Source of the DNA: Caballeronia sp. SEWSISQ10-4 2
Lineage (GTDB): Bacteria > Pseudomonadota > Gammaproteobacteria > Burkholderiales > Burkholderiaceae
Direction: 5' to 3'
DNA length: 64,000 bases
NCBI RefSeq assembly: GCF_030464885.1
Contig: NZ_JALPRJ010000030.1
Coordinates: 41,413-105,412 of the forward strand
Shown here piece by piece: positions 1-8,402 of this stretch (position 1 is its first letter; each line of letters begins with the position of its first letter). Both the position numbers and the translations under genes were made by a program. Below the pieces are notes generated by a model. It did not search any database and had not been told where the DNA came from. It was given only the letters and a program-made list of their open reading frames with translations.

Positions 1-20
1 CTTGAAATTTTTCGTTCAAG
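1..20. repeat. Short inverted repeat at window edge
   Basis: CTTGAA and TTCAAG flank an 8-nt AT-rich spacer. This could be the end of an upstream terminator or a binding site for an ompW regulator. The rest of 21-190 holds a direct repeat of GCTGTGAGGC (near 22-44) and the ompW ribosome binding site. No convincing -35/-10 pair is visible; CATAAT at 158-163 is the best -10-like hexamer. Confidence 0.3.
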
Positions 21-190
21 TGCTGTGAGGCTGCTGTGAGGCGTCTATCAGCCGGGAAAAATCAGGAGCCTGGCATCGCGCTAAACCAATTGGAGCCAGC
101 ATTCTTCTTAGGGAAAACGCTTTGCGGCCAAGCATGGTTTGTTTCAAATGTTCTGTTCATAATTAGCGTGCTTTTTCGGAGGAGCACTCA

Positions 191-916
191 ATGACAATAA
201 AACGAGTTGTTACGGGGGTCGCCGCGTTCGCATGCATGTCTGGCGCGGCGCATGCACAGTCGGCGAATACTTTCTTCGTCACCACGGGCTGGTTCCATTT
301 CGCCCCAATCTCCAGCAGCGGCCCGCTCAAGGAAACGAGCGTCGGCGGATCGCCAGTCGGCATTGAAGTGCCGAATACCGGCGCCAGCCTGTCCAATGCC
401 GATACCGCAGGGTTCACCGCGGGCTACTTTGTCACCGACCATATAGCCGGCGAATTCGTTCTCGGCATTCCGCCCACCTTCGACCTGAAGGGCGAAAAGT
501 CGTACTCGCAATATGGCACGCTCGGTTCGGCCAAGCAGTGGAGCCCGACGCTGCTGCTGAAGTACTACTTCATGCAGCCGCAGTCGAAGATCCGCCCGTA
601 CGTTGGCATTGGTGTGACACGGGTGTGGTTCACCGATGCAAAAATTACGAATACCGGTTTCGAAACTAACGTGCTGCATGGTCCGACCAACGTATCAACG
701 GATAGTTCGTGGGCTCCCGTGTTTAATGCAGGCCTTACATACGCGTTCAACGAACACTGGTTCGCCGGTTTTTCCATCTCCTTCGTGCCGCTTCACGCCA
801 CGGCCAAGCTGACAACCCAGGCGCAGACGCCGACAGGCCAGCTCACCGTGACGTCGGAAGCAAAACTCAAGCTGAATCCGATCGTGACGTATTTGAACGT
901 CGGATATCGGTTTTAA
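191..916 (+). CDS. ompW: OmpW family outer membrane protein
   Basis: This is a 241-residue small outer-membrane beta-barrel of the OmpW family, which forms narrow 8-stranded channels for small hydrophobic compounds. Residues 1-22 are a signal peptide with an AHA cleavage site before Gln23. The mature part has alternating strand patterns (for example the KIRPYVGIGV segment) and ends in YLNVGYRF; a terminal Phe is the usual signal for outer-membrane insertion. The start is supported by a strong Shine-Dalgarno, GGAGGAG, 7 nt upstream. The gene stands alone and ends at its own terminator. OmpW proteins are often redox- or stress-regulated, but no clear operator is visible here. Confidence 0.9.
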   Translation: MTIKRVVTGVAAFACMSGAAHAQSANTFFVTTGWFHFAPISSSGPLKETSVGGSPVGIEVPNTGASLSNADTAGFTAGYFVTDHIAGEFVLGIPPTFDLKGEKSYSQYGTLGSAKQWSPTLLLKYYFMQPQSKIRPYVGIGVTRVWFTDAKITNTGFETNVLHGPTNVSTDSSWAPVFNAGLTYAFNEHWFAGFSISFVPLHATAKLTTQAQTPTGQLTVTSEAKLKLNPIVTYLNVGYRF

Positions 917-970
917 CCGCAGCCGCCCGGTCCGCTGTTCCTGCTGTTCGGTCAAAGCGAGGCAAGAAAC

Positions 971-1011
971 AAACGCCGTCCCGAGGGCTCCTCGCGACGG
1001 CGTTTGATTTT
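971..1011 (+). terminator. Rho-independent terminator of ompW
   Basis: Arms AAACGCCGTC (971-980) and GACGGCGTTT (996-1005) form a 10-bp stem with an inner CGAG/CTCG pairing, followed by GATTTTT. It lies 54 nt after the ompW stop codon. Confidence 0.8.
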
Positions 1012-1231
1012 TCAGCGCTTGTAAAATTGACACGCTGACGGCTTTTTTCAGGTGAACCAGCGCAGTTTCTACTTTTTCCTGAACTTCTATTTTTCGCTGG
1101 ACGCCTTGCGCGGCAAGCCTTGGCCGCGCGATGTTGAACCCGTCGGGTCAATCGGCATCCAACTTGCTCACCTTCAGCTTTTCCGCAATTTCGCGGCCCA
1201 TCCACGATTCATCCATCGACGGAGCGATCCT
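1012..1231. other. Non-coding stretch before the DUF883 gene
   Basis: Together with the terminator this makes a gap of about 315 nt. It contains a 7-bp hairpin, GCGCGGC/GCCGCGC, near 1108-1129 and a perfect TTGACA at 1027-1032, but no matching -10 at the right spacing. A longer reading frame begins at 1052 and runs into the DUF883 gene, but its first 60 codons have no family-like sequence. I see no gene here. Confidence 0.4.
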
Positions 1232-1609
1232 ATGACCGCATTCCCCAATACGCGAGATGCCATCGGAGATTCATGGAACTCCACCAGCCGCCGTGCACGC
1301 CGGATTTCGCGTCACAGCCATGAAGCAGCACAGGATATCGGCGGCGAATTGCGCACGCTGATTTCGGAAATTGAAGAAACGTTGTCCGAAGGGACCTCAG
1401 CCGATGTTGCCGCGCTGCGGGCCCAGTTGAGCAAGAGCCTGGATTCAGCGCGCGCGCGTTTGAATGACACGCACGACGCGGTGCGCGCTCGCGCGAATAC
1501 CGCCCTGGCCGATGCGGACACCTATATTCACGACAAACCGTGGCAAACCATTGCCCTGGTGGGCGGCCTGGCGCTGGTGGCGGGCGTGTTGCTGGCCCGT
1601 GTCCGATAA
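1232..1609 (+). CDS. DUF883 / ElaB-YqjD-like membrane-anchored protein
   Basis: This 125-residue protein has the ElaB/YqjD (DUF883) layout: a polar, Ala/Arg/Glu-rich helical N-terminal part (about residues 10-100, likely coiled coil) and one short C-terminal membrane segment of the GGLALVAGVLLARVR type. E. coli relatives are inner-membrane proteins that bind ribosomes in stationary phase; that role here is only by family. The start at 1232 is chosen because GGAG lies about 8 nt upstream and the extension from 1052 looks non-coding. It is followed by a terminator shared with ugpQ. Confidence 0.8.
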   Translation: MTAFPNTRDAIGDSWNSTSRRARRISRHSHEAAQDIGGELRTLISEIEETLSEGTSADVAALRAQLSKSLDSARARLNDTHDAVRARANTALADADTYIHDKPWQTIALVGGLALVAGVLLARVR

Positions 1610-1650
1610 GCTTTTGCTTGTTTTTGCTTGCATAAGCAAATTGCGTAGAC

Positions 1651-1689
1651 AAAAAAACGCGCGCCCGAATCGCATCCGGCGCGCGTTTT
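1651..1689. terminator. Bidirectional terminator between DUF883 gene and ugpQ
   Basis: A-tract, arm AACGCGCGCC (1656-1665), arm GGCGCGCGTT (1678-1687), T-tract. The AT flanks extend the stem to 12 bp. It sits between two convergent genes and can serve both. Confidence 0.85.
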
Positions 1690-1711
1690 GCAATGCGTTC
1701 GCTTTTTCAGC

Positions 1712-2458
1712 TCAATCGAGAAAATCAGCGCCGATCACATCGATACGATCCGTACAGATCGCGTCGACGCCCCATTGCGCGAGCTCACGCGCCCGCTCCG
1801 GGTCGTTGACGGTGTAGGCGAGAATCCGCAAGCCGGAATCCTTGATCTCAGCAACCAGCCGCTCGTCGAGCTTCTTGTGATCGGCATGCAGCGATACGCA
1901 CGACAGCGCGGCGGTTTGCGCCCGCCAGTCGCCGGGAATGGTTTCGTAGAGCATGCCGCGCGGCAGATCGGGCGCGGCCCCGGCAGCCGCCGCAAGCGCA
2001 GCATAGGAAAACGACGACAACAACGGCGCCGGTTTCACGCCCGACCACAGGCGCGCGGCTTCCCGCGCCACTAAAACACCCGTTTCCTCGTCGCGCCCTT
2101 CGCACGGCTTGATTTCGATATTCGCCGCCAATCCATGCATAAAACAGCGTTCGGCAACCTCAGCGAGCGTCGGCATGCGTGCGCCGGCGAAACGCGGGTC
2201 GAACCAGCTACCGGCGTCGAGTTGTTCTATTTCTTCGTAGCGGAAGGTTTTCGCCGCGCCCCGACCGTTCGATGTACGGTCGACGAGGTCATCGTGTAGT
2301 AAAAAAACGACGTTATCCGCTGATAACTTCGCGTCGAACTCGATCATTTTCAGGCCGAGCCGGGCGCCGGTATCGATGCCGTCGAGCGTGTTTTCCGGCG
2401 CGACTTTCCCGCCGCCACGATGCGCGACGATGCGCGGATAAGGCCAGATTTTCATCAT
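1712..2458 (-). CDS. ugpQ: Glycerophosphodiester phosphodiesterase
   Basis: This cytosolic enzyme (248 aa) hydrolyses glycerophosphodiesters to glycerol 3-phosphate and an alcohol. Family motifs are in order: HRGG (13-16), PENT (21-24), the IEFD metal site near 39-42 and the catalytic HDD near 55-57. The full length matches UgpQ/GlpQ-type cytosolic enzymes, and there is no signal peptide. It is the last gene of the ugp operon, 10 nt after ugpC, so imported glycerophosphodiesters can be cleaved inside the cell. Two adjacent Met codons make the exact start uncertain by one residue. Confidence 0.93.
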   Translation of the reverse strand: MMKIWPYPRIVAHRGGGKVAPENTLDGIDTGARLGLKMIEFDAKLSADNVVFLLHDDLVDRTSNGRGAAKTFRYEEIEQLDAGSWFDPRFAGARMPTLAEVAERCFMHGLAANIEIKPCEGRDEETGVLVAREAARLWSGVKPAPLLSSFSYAALAAAAGAAPDLPRGMLYETIPGDWRAQTAALSCVSLHADHKKLDERLVAEIKDSGLRILAYTVNDPERARELAQWGVDAICTDRIDVIGADFLD

Positions 2459-2468
2459 TAATGTCCTT

Positions 2469-3551
2469 TTAGTTCACGCGCAAACCGGTCGCCGGATCAA
2501 AGAAATGCAGCCGGTGGGCCGGTAGCGCCACTTCCAGAGCCTCACCCCGAGCCGGACGATGTTCATGCGGCAAGCGCGCCGCGACATCGTGTTTGCCCCA
2601 ACGGCCGTGCGCGAGATTATCGGCGCCCAGGAGTTCGCAGGAATCGACCGTCAAGGTCGCGTGCGCGCTCTGCTGCCCCGGCAGCATGTGTTCCGGCCGG
2701 ATGCCTAACACCCATTCGCGGCCTTTCAGCTCCTGCTGCAGCGTTTGCATGCCCGCGAGCGGCAGGCGCGGCCCGTTGCCCGCGACATCGAAGGTCGAAC
2801 CGTCGTCCGATACACGCCCTTCCAGCAAGTTCATTGCCGGAGATCCGATAAAACTCGCGACAAACACCGTCGCCGGACGCTCATAAACCTCGGTCGGCGG
2901 TCCGATCTGCTCCGCGCGGCCGCGATTCATCACGATCACGCGTTGAGCGAGCGTCATGGCCTCGATCTGGTCGTGCGTGACGTAGAGGCTCGTGGTCGCG
3001 AGACGCGCGTGCAGCCGCTGGATTTCCAGCCGCATTTGCACGCGCAACTTGGCGTCGAGGTTGGACAGCGGTTCGTCGAAGAGAAACACCGCCGGTTCGC
3101 GCACGATCGCGCGGCCCATCGCCACGCGTTGCCGCTGGCCGCCGGATAACTCGCGCGGCTTGCGGGCCAGCAGCGGCTCGAGTTCCAGGATCTTCGCCGC
3201 GTTCTGCACGCGCTTATCGATCGCTGCCCGATCCACGCCGCCGATCTTCAACGCGTACGCCATGTTCTGCGCGACGCTCATGTGCGGATAAAGCGCGTAG
3301 TTCTGGAACACCATCGCGATGTCGCGATCTTTCGGCTCCAGCGTATTAACCACTTTCTCGCCGATGGAAATCGTCCCTTCGGACACGCTTTCCAGCCCCG
3401 CGACCATCCGCAGCAAAGTCGACTTCCCGCAGCCCGACGGTCCGACCATGACGACGAATTCGCCGTCGGTCACTTCAACGTCGATGCCATGCAGAACGAA
3501 CTGCTTGCTGTCGTAGGTTTTCTTGACGCCTTGAAGGCTCAGTGCAGCCAT
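2469..3551 (-). CDS. ugpC: sn-Glycerol-3-phosphate ABC transporter ATPase UgpC
   Basis: This is the ATP-hydrolysing subunit (360 aa) of the Ugp importer, in the MalK-like family. Walker A is GPSGCGKST (37-45), the ABC signature LSGGQ is at 135-139, Walker B is VFLFDEP (155-161), and a C-terminal TOBE regulatory domain covers about residues 240-360. The Met at 3551 is chosen over an upstream Met at 3617 because the family begins MAxLxLxGVxKxY and GGCGG lies just before it. It follows the small ABM gene and precedes ugpQ. Confidence 0.93.
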   Translation of the reverse strand: MAALSLQGVKKTYDSKQFVLHGIDVEVTDGEFVVMVGPSGCGKSTLLRMVAGLESVSEGTISIGEKVVNTLEPKDRDIAMVFQNYALYPHMSVAQNMAYALKIGGVDRAAIDKRVQNAAKILELEPLLARKPRELSGGQRQRVAMGRAIVREPAVFLFDEPLSNLDAKLRVQMRLEIQRLHARLATTSLYVTHDQIEAMTLAQRVIVMNRGRAEQIGPPTEVYERPATVFVASFIGSPAMNLLEGRVSDDGSTFDVAGNGPRLPLAGMQTLQQELKGREWVLGIRPEHMLPGQQSAHATLTVDSCELLGADNLAHGRWGKHDVAARLPHEHRPARGEALEVALPAHRLHFFDPATGLRVN

Positions 3552-3561
3552 CGGACCGCCT

Positions 3562-3870
3562 TCATTTAAGTGCGCCCGCGACCGTCGCAAAATGCGCGAC
3601 CGCGATGCCGGGTTCATAGAATTTGTGCAGCAGCTCGCGCCACGTCTGGTAGTCGGCGGAGTTGCGGAAACCTTCCTGATGCGCCGCGACGGTTTCCCAT
3701 CGCACGAGCAGCGCGTACTGCGAGCCGTTGTTCGCGTCGGCGCCGCGCACCAGTTCGTGCGAGAGATAGCCCGGTTGCGCCGAGATAATCTTCCCGGCTT
3801 CAGCGAACGCCGCTTCGAACGCGGTTTCTTCGCCGGCTTTCACCGGCAGTTGGGCAATTTCCAGGATCAT
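3562..3870 (-). CDS. ABM-domain (antibiotic biosynthesis monooxygenase-like) protein
   Basis: This 102-residue protein has a single dimeric alpha/beta-barrel ABM fold. Signs are the opening beta strand MILEIAQLPVKAG, the QPGYLSHELVRG strand-turn, YALLVRWET, and the C-terminal FYEPGIAVAHF pattern. Family members include cofactor-free quinol monooxygenases (YgiN) and heme-degrading enzymes; the substrate cannot be told from sequence. It lies inside the ugp operon, 14 nt after ugpE and 10 nt before ugpC, so it is co-transcribed with glycerol-phosphate uptake. No link between the two activities is known to me. The Met at 3870 is the only start giving a family-length protein. Confidence 0.8.
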   Translation of the reverse strand: MILEIAQLPVKAGEETAFEAAFAEAGKIISAQPGYLSHELVRGADANNGSQYALLVRWETVAAHQEGFRNSADYQTWRELLHKFYEPGIAVAHFATVAGALK

Positions 3871-3884
3871 TGAATAAGGCTCCG

Positions 3885-4730
3885 TTATTTTTCGGAATCG
3901 ACGAGACCGCGCACGAACCAGCGCTGCATCGTCAGTACGACTGCGAGCGGCGGCAGCATGGCGAGCAGCGTCGCGGTCATGACCAAGTGCCATTCGGTAG
4001 CCGTGTCGCCGGAAGCGATCATGCTCTTGATACCGACCACCGCCGTTTGCAGCGACTGGTCGCTGGTGATCAGGATCGGCCACAGATACTGATTCCAGCC
4101 GTAGATGAACGTGATCACGAACAGCGCGGCAATGTTCGTCTTCGACAGCGGCAGCACCACGTCCCACAAGAATCGCAACGCGCCCGCACCGTCGATACGC
4201 GCGGCCTCCATCAGTTCATCGGGCAGCGTCATGAAGAACTGGCGGAACAAGAACGTAGCCGTCGCCGATGCAATCAGCGGCAGCGTCAGACCGGCGTACG
4301 TGTTGCTGAGATGCATCGATGAAACGACCTGGACTGTCGGGAAAATCCGCACTTCCACCGGCAGCATCAACGTGATGAAGATTAGCCAGAAGGCCAGGTT
4401 TTTAAACGGGAAGCGGAAGAACACAATGGCGTAAGCCGACAGCATCGAGATCGCGATCTTGCCGATCGAAATCACGAGCGCCATGACGAGGCTGTTCAGC
4501 AGCATGTGGCCGAACGGCGCCGCCGCGTTGCCGCTGCCGTGCGTCCAGATGTTCACGATGTTCTCGAACAAGTGCGTGCTTGGAATCAGCGAAAGCGGCA
4601 CGCTGAATACTTCCGTCTCACTCATGGTGGCCGCGCAGAACGCGATGTACACCGGAAACACGACCAGCAGCACGCCCAGGATCAGCACCGCATGGCAAAA
4701 GAGGTCAAAACCGCGACGATTTTCGATCAT
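3885..4730 (-). CDS. ugpE: sn-Glycerol-3-phosphate ABC transporter permease UgpE
   Basis: This is one of two inner-membrane permease subunits (281 aa) of the Ugp importer, with six predicted membrane helices. The binding-protein-dependent transport motif EAARIDGAGALRFLWDVVLPL near residues 186-206 contacts the ATPase. The start overlaps the ugpA stop by 4 nt (ATGA), so the two are translationally coupled. The hydrophobic helix starting FCHAVLILGVLLVVFPVYI is typical of UgpE. Confidence 0.93.
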   Translation of the reverse strand: MIENRRGFDLFCHAVLILGVLLVVFPVYIAFCAATMSETEVFSVPLSLIPSTHLFENIVNIWTHGSGNAAAPFGHMLLNSLVMALVISIGKIAISMLSAYAIVFFRFPFKNLAFWLIFITLMLPVEVRIFPTVQVVSSMHLSNTYAGLTLPLIASATATFLFRQFFMTLPDELMEAARIDGAGALRFLWDVVLPLSKTNIAALFVITFIYGWNQYLWPILITSDQSLQTAVVGIKSMIASGDTATEWHLVMTATLLAMLPPLAVVLTMQRWFVRGLVDSEK

Positions 4731-5611
4731 GAGTACTGCACCCGGCGTTCAATAAAGCGGAATTGCACCACCGTCAGCGCCACCACGATCAGCATCAGCA
4801 CGACCGACTGAGCGCCGGAACTGCCTATATCGAGCCCTTGGAAGCCTTCGGCGAAGATTTTGTAGATCAGAGTCTTTGTGGACTGGGCGGGGCCGCCGCC
4901 GGTCGCGGCATCGATTACCGGGAAAGTATCGAAAAAGGCGTAGACCACGTTGACGGTCAGCAAGAAGAAGCTAGTCGGCGAGAGCAACGGCAAAGCGATC
5001 CCGAAGAAACGCCGTACAGGACCTGCGCCGTCAATAGCCGCCGCCTCGATCAGCGAACGCGGAATGGCCTGCAGACCGGCGTAAAAAAACAGGAAGTTAT
5101 AGCTGACCTGTTTCCACACCGACGCCAGCACGACCAGGAACATTGCCTGGGAACCATTCAGTGCGTGGTTCCAGACAATGCCGTATTTCGCGAGCGCATA
5201 GGTCACCAAACCGATGCTCGGATTGAACAGGAACGACCAAAGCACAGCGGCAATAGCCGGCGCAACCGCATACGGCCAGATCAAAAGCGTCTGATAAAGC
5301 TTCCTGCCTCTTGTCACCCGATCAGCGCACGCGGCCAGCAGCAGCGAGATCACGAGCCCCGAAATGGTGACAAGCGTGCAGAAAATAATCGTCGTGTTGA
5401 ACGACGAGAGATACAGCGGATCGGTGAAGATCTGCTTGAAATTCGCCAGCCCGACAAACTCGCTCGATGTCCCGAACGCGTCCTGACTCTGCGTTGCCTG
5501 CCACAGTGCTTCGCCGGCCGGCCACAGAAAAAAGAGCGCGGTGATCGCGAGTTGCGGCGCGACCAGCAGGTAAGGCAGCAGGCTCGTATTGAACCGCGAT
5601 CGTTTTTCCAT
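4727..5611 (-). CDS. ugpA: sn-Glycerol-3-phosphate ABC transporter permease UgpA
   Basis: This is the partner permease (294 aa) to UgpE, with six membrane helices and the EAAAIDGAGPVRRFFGIALPL loop that docks on UgpC. The Met at 5611 is used because it begins the family sequence MEKRSRFNTSLLPYLLVAP; a longer frame starting at 5662 overlaps the end of ugpB and has no similarity to permeases. The stop overlaps the ugpE start, and the start lies 7 nt after ugpB. Confidence 0.93.
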   Translation of the reverse strand: MEKRSRFNTSLLPYLLVAPQLAITALFFLWPAGEALWQATQSQDAFGTSSEFVGLANFKQIFTDPLYLSSFNTTIIFCTLVTISGLVISLLLAACADRVTRGRKLYQTLLIWPYAVAPAIAAVLWSFLFNPSIGLVTYALAKYGIVWNHALNGSQAMFLVVLASVWKQVSYNFLFFYAGLQAIPRSLIEAAAIDGAGPVRRFFGIALPLLSPTSFFLLTVNVVYAFFDTFPVIDAATGGGPAQSTKTLIYKIFAEGFQGLDIGSSGAQSVVLMLIVVALTVVQFRFIERRVQYS

Positions 5612-5618
5612 GGCGTGT

Positions 5619-6941
5619 TTAGCTTCCGGCCTTTTCGAAACGGCGCAGCAGATCGTCGCCACGCGAAGCGGCTGAATCCAGTGCTTCCTTCGGCGTTTTC
5701 TTCTGCGCCCAGACCTGCTCGAGTTCTTCGTCGACGATCGTGCGGATCTGCGGCATGTTACCCAGACGCAAGCCCTTCGTGAACGGCAGGGGCGGTTTGT
5801 TCAGCATCTGCTTGATCGCGGTATCGGCACCGGGATTCTTCTCGTAGAAGCCCTGCTTTTGCGTCAACTCATAGGCAGCCGTGGTGACCGGCAGATAACC
5901 CGTGTCCTGATGCCATTTGGCAGCCACTGCCGGCGAGCTCAGGTAAGCCAGGAACTTGGCGACGCCCTTATACGTAGCCGGATCTTTCCCGGACAGCACC
6001 CAAAGACTCGCGCCGCCGATAATCGCGTTCTGCGGTGCGCCCTTCACGCTCTCGTCGTAAGGCAGCATGCCCGTGCCGAAATCAAACTTCGCGTACTTCT
6101 TGATGTTGGCGAGCGAGCCCGACGAGTTGGTCAGGATGCCGCAATCGCCGCTATAGAACTTCGATACCGCCTCGTCCTTCCGGCCGACATACGTGAACGT
6201 GCCGTCCTTCGCCATGTTCTGCAGGAACTGGATGTGCGCGACCTGCAGCGGCTTGTTGAATTCGAGCACGGCGTCGGCGCCGTCGAAGCCATTATTCTTC
6301 GATGCGAACGGCACGCCGTGCCAGGCGCTGTAGTTCTCCAACTGAATCCAGCTCTGCCAGCCCGACGAATAACCGCACATGCCGGCCGCCTTCAGCTTGG
6401 TCGCATCGGCTGCGAGTTCGCCCCAGGTCTTCGGCGGATGGGTCGGATCGATGCCGGCTTTCTTGAACGCGTCCTTGTTGTAATAGAGGACGGGCGTCGA
6501 ACTATTGAACGGCATCGAAATCAGGTGGCCCGTTTTCGAGTCGCTGTAATAACTTGCGATGGTCGGGACGAACGCTTTCTCGTCCAGCGGAACGCCGGCT
6601 TGCTTGAATACATCGGAGACAGGAATCACGGCTTTCTTGGCCTGGATCATCGTGGCCGTGCCGACTTCATAAACCTGCAGGATGGCCGGCGCGTTGCCGC
6701 TGCGATACGCCGCGATGCCCGCAGCCATCGTCTGGTCATAGCTGCCCTTGAAAACCGGCACGATCTTGTAATCGCTTTGCGACGCGTTGAAGTCGTTCGC
6801 AATGTCATTCACGCGCTCGCCGAGGGCGGATTCCATCGCATGCCAGAACTGGATTTCGGTGGCGGCCTGTGCCTGACTGGCGCCAAAGGCGAGTATGGCG
6901 GCAACGGAAAAGGCGCCAGCCAGCAACTTACGACTACTCAT
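5619..6941 (-). CDS. ugpB: sn-Glycerol-3-phosphate periplasmic binding protein UgpB
   Basis: This is the periplasmic receptor (440 aa) for glycerol 3-phosphate and glycerophosphodiesters. The signal peptide covers residues 1-26 (cleavage AQA before Ala27), then comes the family 1 extracellular solute-binding fold beginning TEIQFWHAM. It is the first gene of the operon and has a strong Shine-Dalgarno (GGAGAGG) 7 nt before ATG. In E. coli this system is under Pho control, but I see no clear tandem Pho box in the 74-nt gap to dgt, so transcription may differ here. Confidence 0.94.
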   Translation of the reverse strand: MSSRKLLAGAFSVAAILAFGASQAQAATEIQFWHAMESALGERVNDIANDFNASQSDYKIVPVFKGSYDQTMAAGIAAYRSGNAPAILQVYEVGTATMIQAKKAVIPVSDVFKQAGVPLDEKAFVPTIASYYSDSKTGHLISMPFNSSTPVLYYNKDAFKKAGIDPTHPPKTWGELAADATKLKAAGMCGYSSGWQSWIQLENYSAWHGVPFASKNNGFDGADAVLEFNKPLQVAHIQFLQNMAKDGTFTYVGRKDEAVSKFYSGDCGILTNSSGSLANIKKYAKFDFGTGMLPYDESVKGAPQNAIIGGASLWVLSGKDPATYKGVAKFLAYLSSPAVAAKWHQDTGYLPVTTAAYELTQKQGFYEKNPGADTAIKQMLNKPPLPFTKGLRLGNMPQIRTIVDEELEQVWAQKKTPKEALDSAASRGDDLLRRFEKAGS

Positions 6942-7015
6942 GAGTAACCTCTCCTTGAACCCCGACGGAGTTTTTTGGTTGGAACAAACGCGGAATGCGC
7001 CTGGAACGCGCGATT

Positions 7016-8242
7016 CTAATTGTCGTCGATGACGAATAGACGACCGTATTCTTTTAATGCGTAACGATCCGTCATGCCCGCGATGTAATGCGCGATCAGG
7101 CGCGCCTGCGTGCTACCCGCGGGCGCCTCGCTGCCGTGGGGGTCGTTGGCGGATTCTTCGGCGACCGGCCCGCGTGCCTGATAAGCCGGTGGCAGCAGGC
7201 GCGGGTCGTCGTTGAACGCCTTGAACAGGCCGCTCACCACGCGCCCCGCTTTGTTCGCCATCCGCATTACCCGGTAATGGCGGTACAGGTTCTTGTAGAG
7301 GAAGCGCTTGAGTTCGGTCGCCTGGGCGGCGACGCTCTCGCCGTGCGTGACAATCGCCGGCGCATTGCGGACGTCGTCGACCGATTGCGGATTCAGCCGC
7401 GCCAGATTCGCGCTGGTCGATTCGATCAAGTCCACGATCAACGTATTGATGATCCGGCGAACGGTCTCGTGAATCAGCCGGCGTCCTTCGATATCCGGAT
7501 ACTCGCCGCGCGCCGCTTCGTAATGTGTCTGCCACAGCGCGACGTCGGCGAGTTGGTCGAGCGTGATCAGGCCGGAGCGCAGGCCGTCGTCGACGTCGTG
7601 ATTGTTGTAAGCGATTTCGTCGGCAACGTTTGCGATCTGCGCTTCTATAGACGGCTGCTTGCGATTCAAAAAACGCTCGCCCAAGGCGCCGAGCTTCAGC
7701 GCGTTTTCATGCGAGCAGTGTTTGAGAATGCCTTCGCGCGTTTCGAAGCAGAGGTTCAGGCCGTTGAACGCGCCGTAGTGTTCTTCCAGTTCATCGACGA
7801 CCACGAGGCTCTGCAGGTTGTGTTCGAAGCCGCCGTGATCGCGCATGCATTCATTTAGTGCATCTTGTCCGGCATGGCCGAACGGCGTATGGCCAAGATC
7901 GTGCGCCAGCGAAATGGCTTCGACCAGATCCTCGTTCACGCGCAGGTTACGCGCCACCGAACGCGCGATCTGCGCGACTTCCAGACTGTGCGTCAGCCGC
8001 GTGCGGAACAGGTCGCCTTCGTGATTCACGAAAACCTGCGTCTTGTATTCGAGCCGCCGGAATGCCGTGGAGTGGACAATGCGATCGCGGTCACGCTGGA
8101 ACTCGGTGCGCGCAACCGGCGGTTTCTCGTCGAAGCGGCGGCCGCGCGACTCAGCCGAATGTGCGGCATACGGAGCGAGATGCGCCTCGAGCGCGAAGGA
8201 CGTCGGCGTGATGCTGGAAACCTGGAATGTCTTGTCGCTCAC
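7016..8242 (-). CDS. dgt: dGTPase-like dNTP triphosphohydrolase
   Basis: This HD-domain enzyme (408 aa) cleaves dNTPs to nucleoside and tripolyphosphate. The metal-binding H...HD...D set is visible: His85 in RLTHSLEVAQ, then LAHDLGHTPFGH with His114-Asp115 and His118. The start is GTG at 8242, chosen for GGGAG about 6 nt upstream and because sequence before it is not family-like. It follows aroB in the same direction, an order known in Burkholderiaceae. A direct repeat of CTTGACGCTG lies upstream (8308-8327). Confidence 0.9.
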   Translation of the reverse strand: MSDKTFQVSSITPTSFALEAHLAPYAAHSAESRGRRFDEKPPVARTEFQRDRDRIVHSTAFRRLEYKTQVFVNHEGDLFRTRLTHSLEVAQIARSVARNLRVNEDLVEAISLAHDLGHTPFGHAGQDALNECMRDHGGFEHNLQSLVVVDELEEHYGAFNGLNLCFETREGILKHCSHENALKLGALGERFLNRKQPSIEAQIANVADEIAYNNHDVDDGLRSGLITLDQLADVALWQTHYEAARGEYPDIEGRRLIHETVRRIINTLIVDLIESTSANLARLNPQSVDDVRNAPAIVTHGESVAAQATELKRFLYKNLYRHYRVMRMANKAGRVVSGLFKAFNDDPRLLPPAYQARGPVAEESANDPHGSEAPAGSTQARLIAHYIAGMTDRYALKEYGRLFVIDDN

Positions 8243-8402
8243 CGGCTGCTCCCAATCATCGTCGTTTGCTTCGTCGTGTTTTTCGGGGAAACGTCCGTGC
8301 CTGGACACAGCGTCAAGCAGCGTCAAGGAGAGTCGGCGCACTGTTGAGCCCGAATGACTTGCGATTGAGCTTCGTCGCAAAACCGTTGTTGAGCGCAGCC
8401 GG

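Noticed and set aside
1027..1032. Perfect TTGACA as a promoter for the DUF883 gene
   Set aside because: No -10-like hexamer 16-18 nt downstream.
1052..1231. N-terminal extension of the DUF883 protein
   Set aside because: The extension lacks a ribosome binding site and family similarity; it includes hairpin-forming intergenic DNA.
4763..5782. 339-codon + strand frame opposite ugpA/ugpB
   Set aside because: Low-complexity Arg/Gln/His product with no family features, fully overlapping well-supported permease genes.
6942..7015. Pho box before ugpB
   Set aside because: I looked for tandem CTGTCAT-like repeats with 4-nt spacing and found none; phosphate control cannot be supported from this gap.
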